NCBI RefSeq assembly: GCF_051622035.1
Contig: NC_135362.1
Span: 18,066,501 to 18,130,500 of the forward strand
Source of the DNA: Arctopsyche grandis
Taxonomy: Eukaryota; Arthropoda; Insecta; Trichoptera; Hydropsychidae
Length of the DNA: 64,000 nt
Reading direction: 5' to 3'
Shown here: one piece after another, positions 61,330-64,000 of the stretch
Layout of the letters: the number at the start of each line of letters is the position of its first letter
How positions within the stretch are numbered: the stretch's first letter is position 1
Translations under genes and position numbers: made by a program
The notes under the pieces: generated by a model
Told to the model about the DNA's origin: nothing
Seen by the model: only the letters and a program-made list of their open reading frames with translations
The model's database searches: none

Positions 61330-63491
61330 ATCACCGAACCGTCAATAATAATATTTATTCATATCTCCCAACTATGTATTTAAAAAATTGTTTCTGATTT
61401 TAATTATTTATTTTTAATATTATAATCCAACTTATTACAAATACATACGTACATAGTACATATATATGTACATACATATATAGAAATGGAAACCAATGAA
61501 AATGTTTCCTAGCTTTTAGTAGTTTATTTTACTCAACCATCTATTTAAAATGTGAAAAAAAAGTTTACCCTCCGGCGTATAGCTCCAACAGTAGGTCATA
61601 ATCTGAAAAGTATTATGTACATATATCATGTTTTTATAAGCTTTAAATTTATGTAGAGTACATACTATGTAATTAAAGTAAAAAGTATATGTATTATTTA
61701 AGTGTCTAAATATAAAAGTTTTCAAAATTTACATTATGTGTGTTTTTGATCAAATATACATATGTACACTACAAATTCCAAGCCTTATATGCAGAACTAG
61801 AACAAAGATGTGGCTTTGTAAGAATTTTTGTACTTAAAACAGCACTTATTACTGTCTCATTTGAATAAAAAAAAGAAATTCTCTTTTTTTTTGTATTGAT
61901 GAAAACAAAATATTATTTAAAACAGTATTTTGCAAACCAAATGATCCAGCTCCAAGTTTTTCATATATATTTATGTTTCTTCCATCTATTTCCCATTTGC
62001 CTGTAAAAGTATATTTAATTCAAAGTGTTTGTCTCCATTATCACAAACATAATTTTTAAAATTTAATAATAGGTATATGAATAAAAATCCATTTTGATAT
62101 ACGAAATGTTTACACAAGTTATATTTGACTACTAATCTGAAATAATGAGTGATTGAACTGAAACTGAGGCACCTATGGAGGAAGTGTACAAAGAGGTACC
62201 CACTCCATTTGATGTTAGTAAAATATAAATTTCAAGCAGGAGTTAAATGAATTGTAAAATATTTGTATGACGTAAAATTATGTAATTCACGTCATGCAAA
62301 TGAAGAATTAATCAAATTTTATTTTCTATTGCATTTCCTTTTTTTCAAATCGTAGTTGCGTAAACAAAGTATTTTTCATAATTCTATAGCATCTTAAACC
62401 TTTTTGTACATAATAATTAATTTTAAATACATATGAATAGTATAATTCCAATTGTATCACCAAATTGAACATTTATTTATAATTAGTGTATAAATATGTA
62501 AAATACAACATCAATAAAATTTTGCTAGCCTTTGGGAAAATCATTGTATTTTTTTATTATTCATAATATGTATTACATTATAAAAATTATATATGAAAGC
62601 CACTCAATTATTTATTTTAATTAACAATGAGATTTAAAATACATACTCATTTTTGTATATAATATATGTATGTATATAAAAAAAAATGGAGTCATGATTA
62701 GTCTTATCACATGAAACGGTCAGTTCGGTATTGCAAGTCAGATCAGGTCAGATCAACTAACTATTGCAATATTAATTTAAATAATTATGTATTGTGTACA
62801 TATATGTTCATATACAACTTTATTAGTGAATACAAATAAATTTGTGTTCAAGTATTTGATGCCCATATTTATCCACGCAGATATGAGAGCATCTTATGTA
62901 CACACATATGTGTTTAGTACTTTATGATATTCATGGTATCAAAATATTATTGGGATACATAATGACTGTATTATTAGAAAATTTGTGTTGCATTGAAATT
63001 GAGGATAAAATAATTTGCTATATTCTGGACGATAATTACTATATTTTACTTACACATATATACCATATTGTTCTTACACATATATACTATATTGTACATA
63101 ATTACTATATTGTACATATTATAATACATATGTAATCTTCCATTAAATATGTTCAATTTTTATTAGGTATTATTATTATTATTTAAAATGGGGTTGCCAC
63201 CACAATGATATCCATATAAAGTTAAAATTTGAATTTAAATTACTTTCCTTAGTTTTTATATTTTTTAGATTTGTATAATGTGCAAAAATATTGAATCGTA
63301 TGGATACAATATCATAAAATGTGTGTACGATATAAAGATTTATGTATCTGTTTTATCATATATTTTAGATTATTAATTAATTAATTAATTTAGTTTCAAT
63401 TACGAACTGATATATTTAATAAACTTTTAGTTATTCACGATTATGACGATTTTGCCACTTGTGAAATTATGTGCTAATTTCAAAATTCTTT
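61330..63491. other. No gene recognised
   Basis: AT-rich DNA with microsatellites (61440-61485, 62655-62680, 63050-63130). TTACACATATATAC(T/C)ATATTG units near 63045-63125 are repeated three times in short tandem. Confidence 0.5.
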
Positions 63492-63965
63492 AGGTGGCGC
63501 CATACTAATGCACAATTATACATGTATGTAATACGAAATATAAAGTCCGCTAAAATATTATATTAAGAATGTTATATTTATAAAATAATTTTAATTTAAT
63601 AAATTATTTATAAACAACTTTAAGAAAAACTTAGCTTTATAACTTAACTCATTTGAAATGCACAAGAAACAGACCCCCCCCCCCATTCAATAGTTTTTTC
63701 ATAAAAACTGGGACCGAAGTAATTTAAGACCTTTTCGACAACAAAAGTATAAACAAATTTCATTGAATTCCAAATAAAAGAAATTTCATTCTTTTAAAAT
63801 CTTTCCCCCCCTAAGATTACGAGTGTATCTATGTATGTATGTATATCCAACTTAAAGTGGCACCTAATTAATGCATAATTGCACATGTATGTAATAAAAA
63901 ACAAAAAGTCCATTAAAATATTATATTAAGAAAGTTTTATTTATAAAATAATGTTATTACGAGGT
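63492..63965 (+). repeat. Direct repeat pair, about 110 bp units 360 bp apart
   Basis: The segments 63492-63605 and 63852-63965 share GTGGC(G/A)CC, AATGCA(C/T)AATT, ACATGTATGTAATA, AAAGTCC and AAAATATTATATTAAGAA, with about 15 percent difference. The spacer contains two C tracts (63675-63683 and 63806-63811). It is probably a local segmental duplication or the ends of an unrecognised element. After 63965 only 35 bp remain. Confidence 0.65.
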
Positions 63966-64000
63966 ATTTAATAAAATAAGTTTCATTTTCACGATATCAA

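Overview
The window is AT-rich nuclear DNA of an animal, almost certainly an insect. Short phase-0 introns with GT/AG borders interrupt the genes. Non-LTR retrotransposons, many small DNA transposons and TACATATGTA-type microsatellites fill most of the space. The order cannot be fixed from sequence alone. Only about 6 kb is host coding sequence; most other open frames are shadows or chance.

Region 1 (1-22 kb) holds no complete host gene that I can recognise. It has a long foldback element with CACTG ends (1349-2164), a candidate minus-strand first exon (10193-10428), two related foldback MITEs with 9-10 bp target duplications (10880-11243 and 19492-19954) and a TTA-flanked MITE (12854-13111). 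A minus-strand LINE (15640-19390) has an uninterrupted 947-codon ORF2 and a 5'-truncated ORF1.

Region 2 (22.3-38 kb) starts with a CpG-rich promoter and noncoding first exon (22.3-22.95 kb). Two plus-strand tetraspanin genes follow. The first has six coding exons (27760-32914, 243 aa); its last large intron was enlarged by an LTR-retroelement fossil and a foldback transposon. The second has five exons (35968-37685, 259 aa). Shared phase-0 intron positions show that the two are paralogues.

Region 3 (40.7-52.2 kb) is the most interesting part: four tandem minus-strand genes for secreted Cu/Zn superoxide dismutases. All have a signal-peptide exon, an exon ending just after the GPHFNP-type motif, and a last exon. 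Upstream to downstream they are D (Gln/Tyr-rich linker), C (Pro/Thr-rich linker), B (plain extracellular SOD) and A. A is intact and spliced but has lost one copper ligand, two zinc ligands and the active-site arginine, so it looks like a pseudoenzyme. Gene D has a probable 5'-UTR exon near 52.15 kb with a TGACGTCA site just inside its intron.

Region 4 (52.3-64 kb) has no recognisable host coding exon. It holds a 5'-truncated LINE with a 14 bp target duplication, an RTE-type LINE 3' end split by a hAT MITE, a TTAA-flanked palindrome nested in a hAT-like element, and a possible noncoding first exon at 59.93-60.05 kb.
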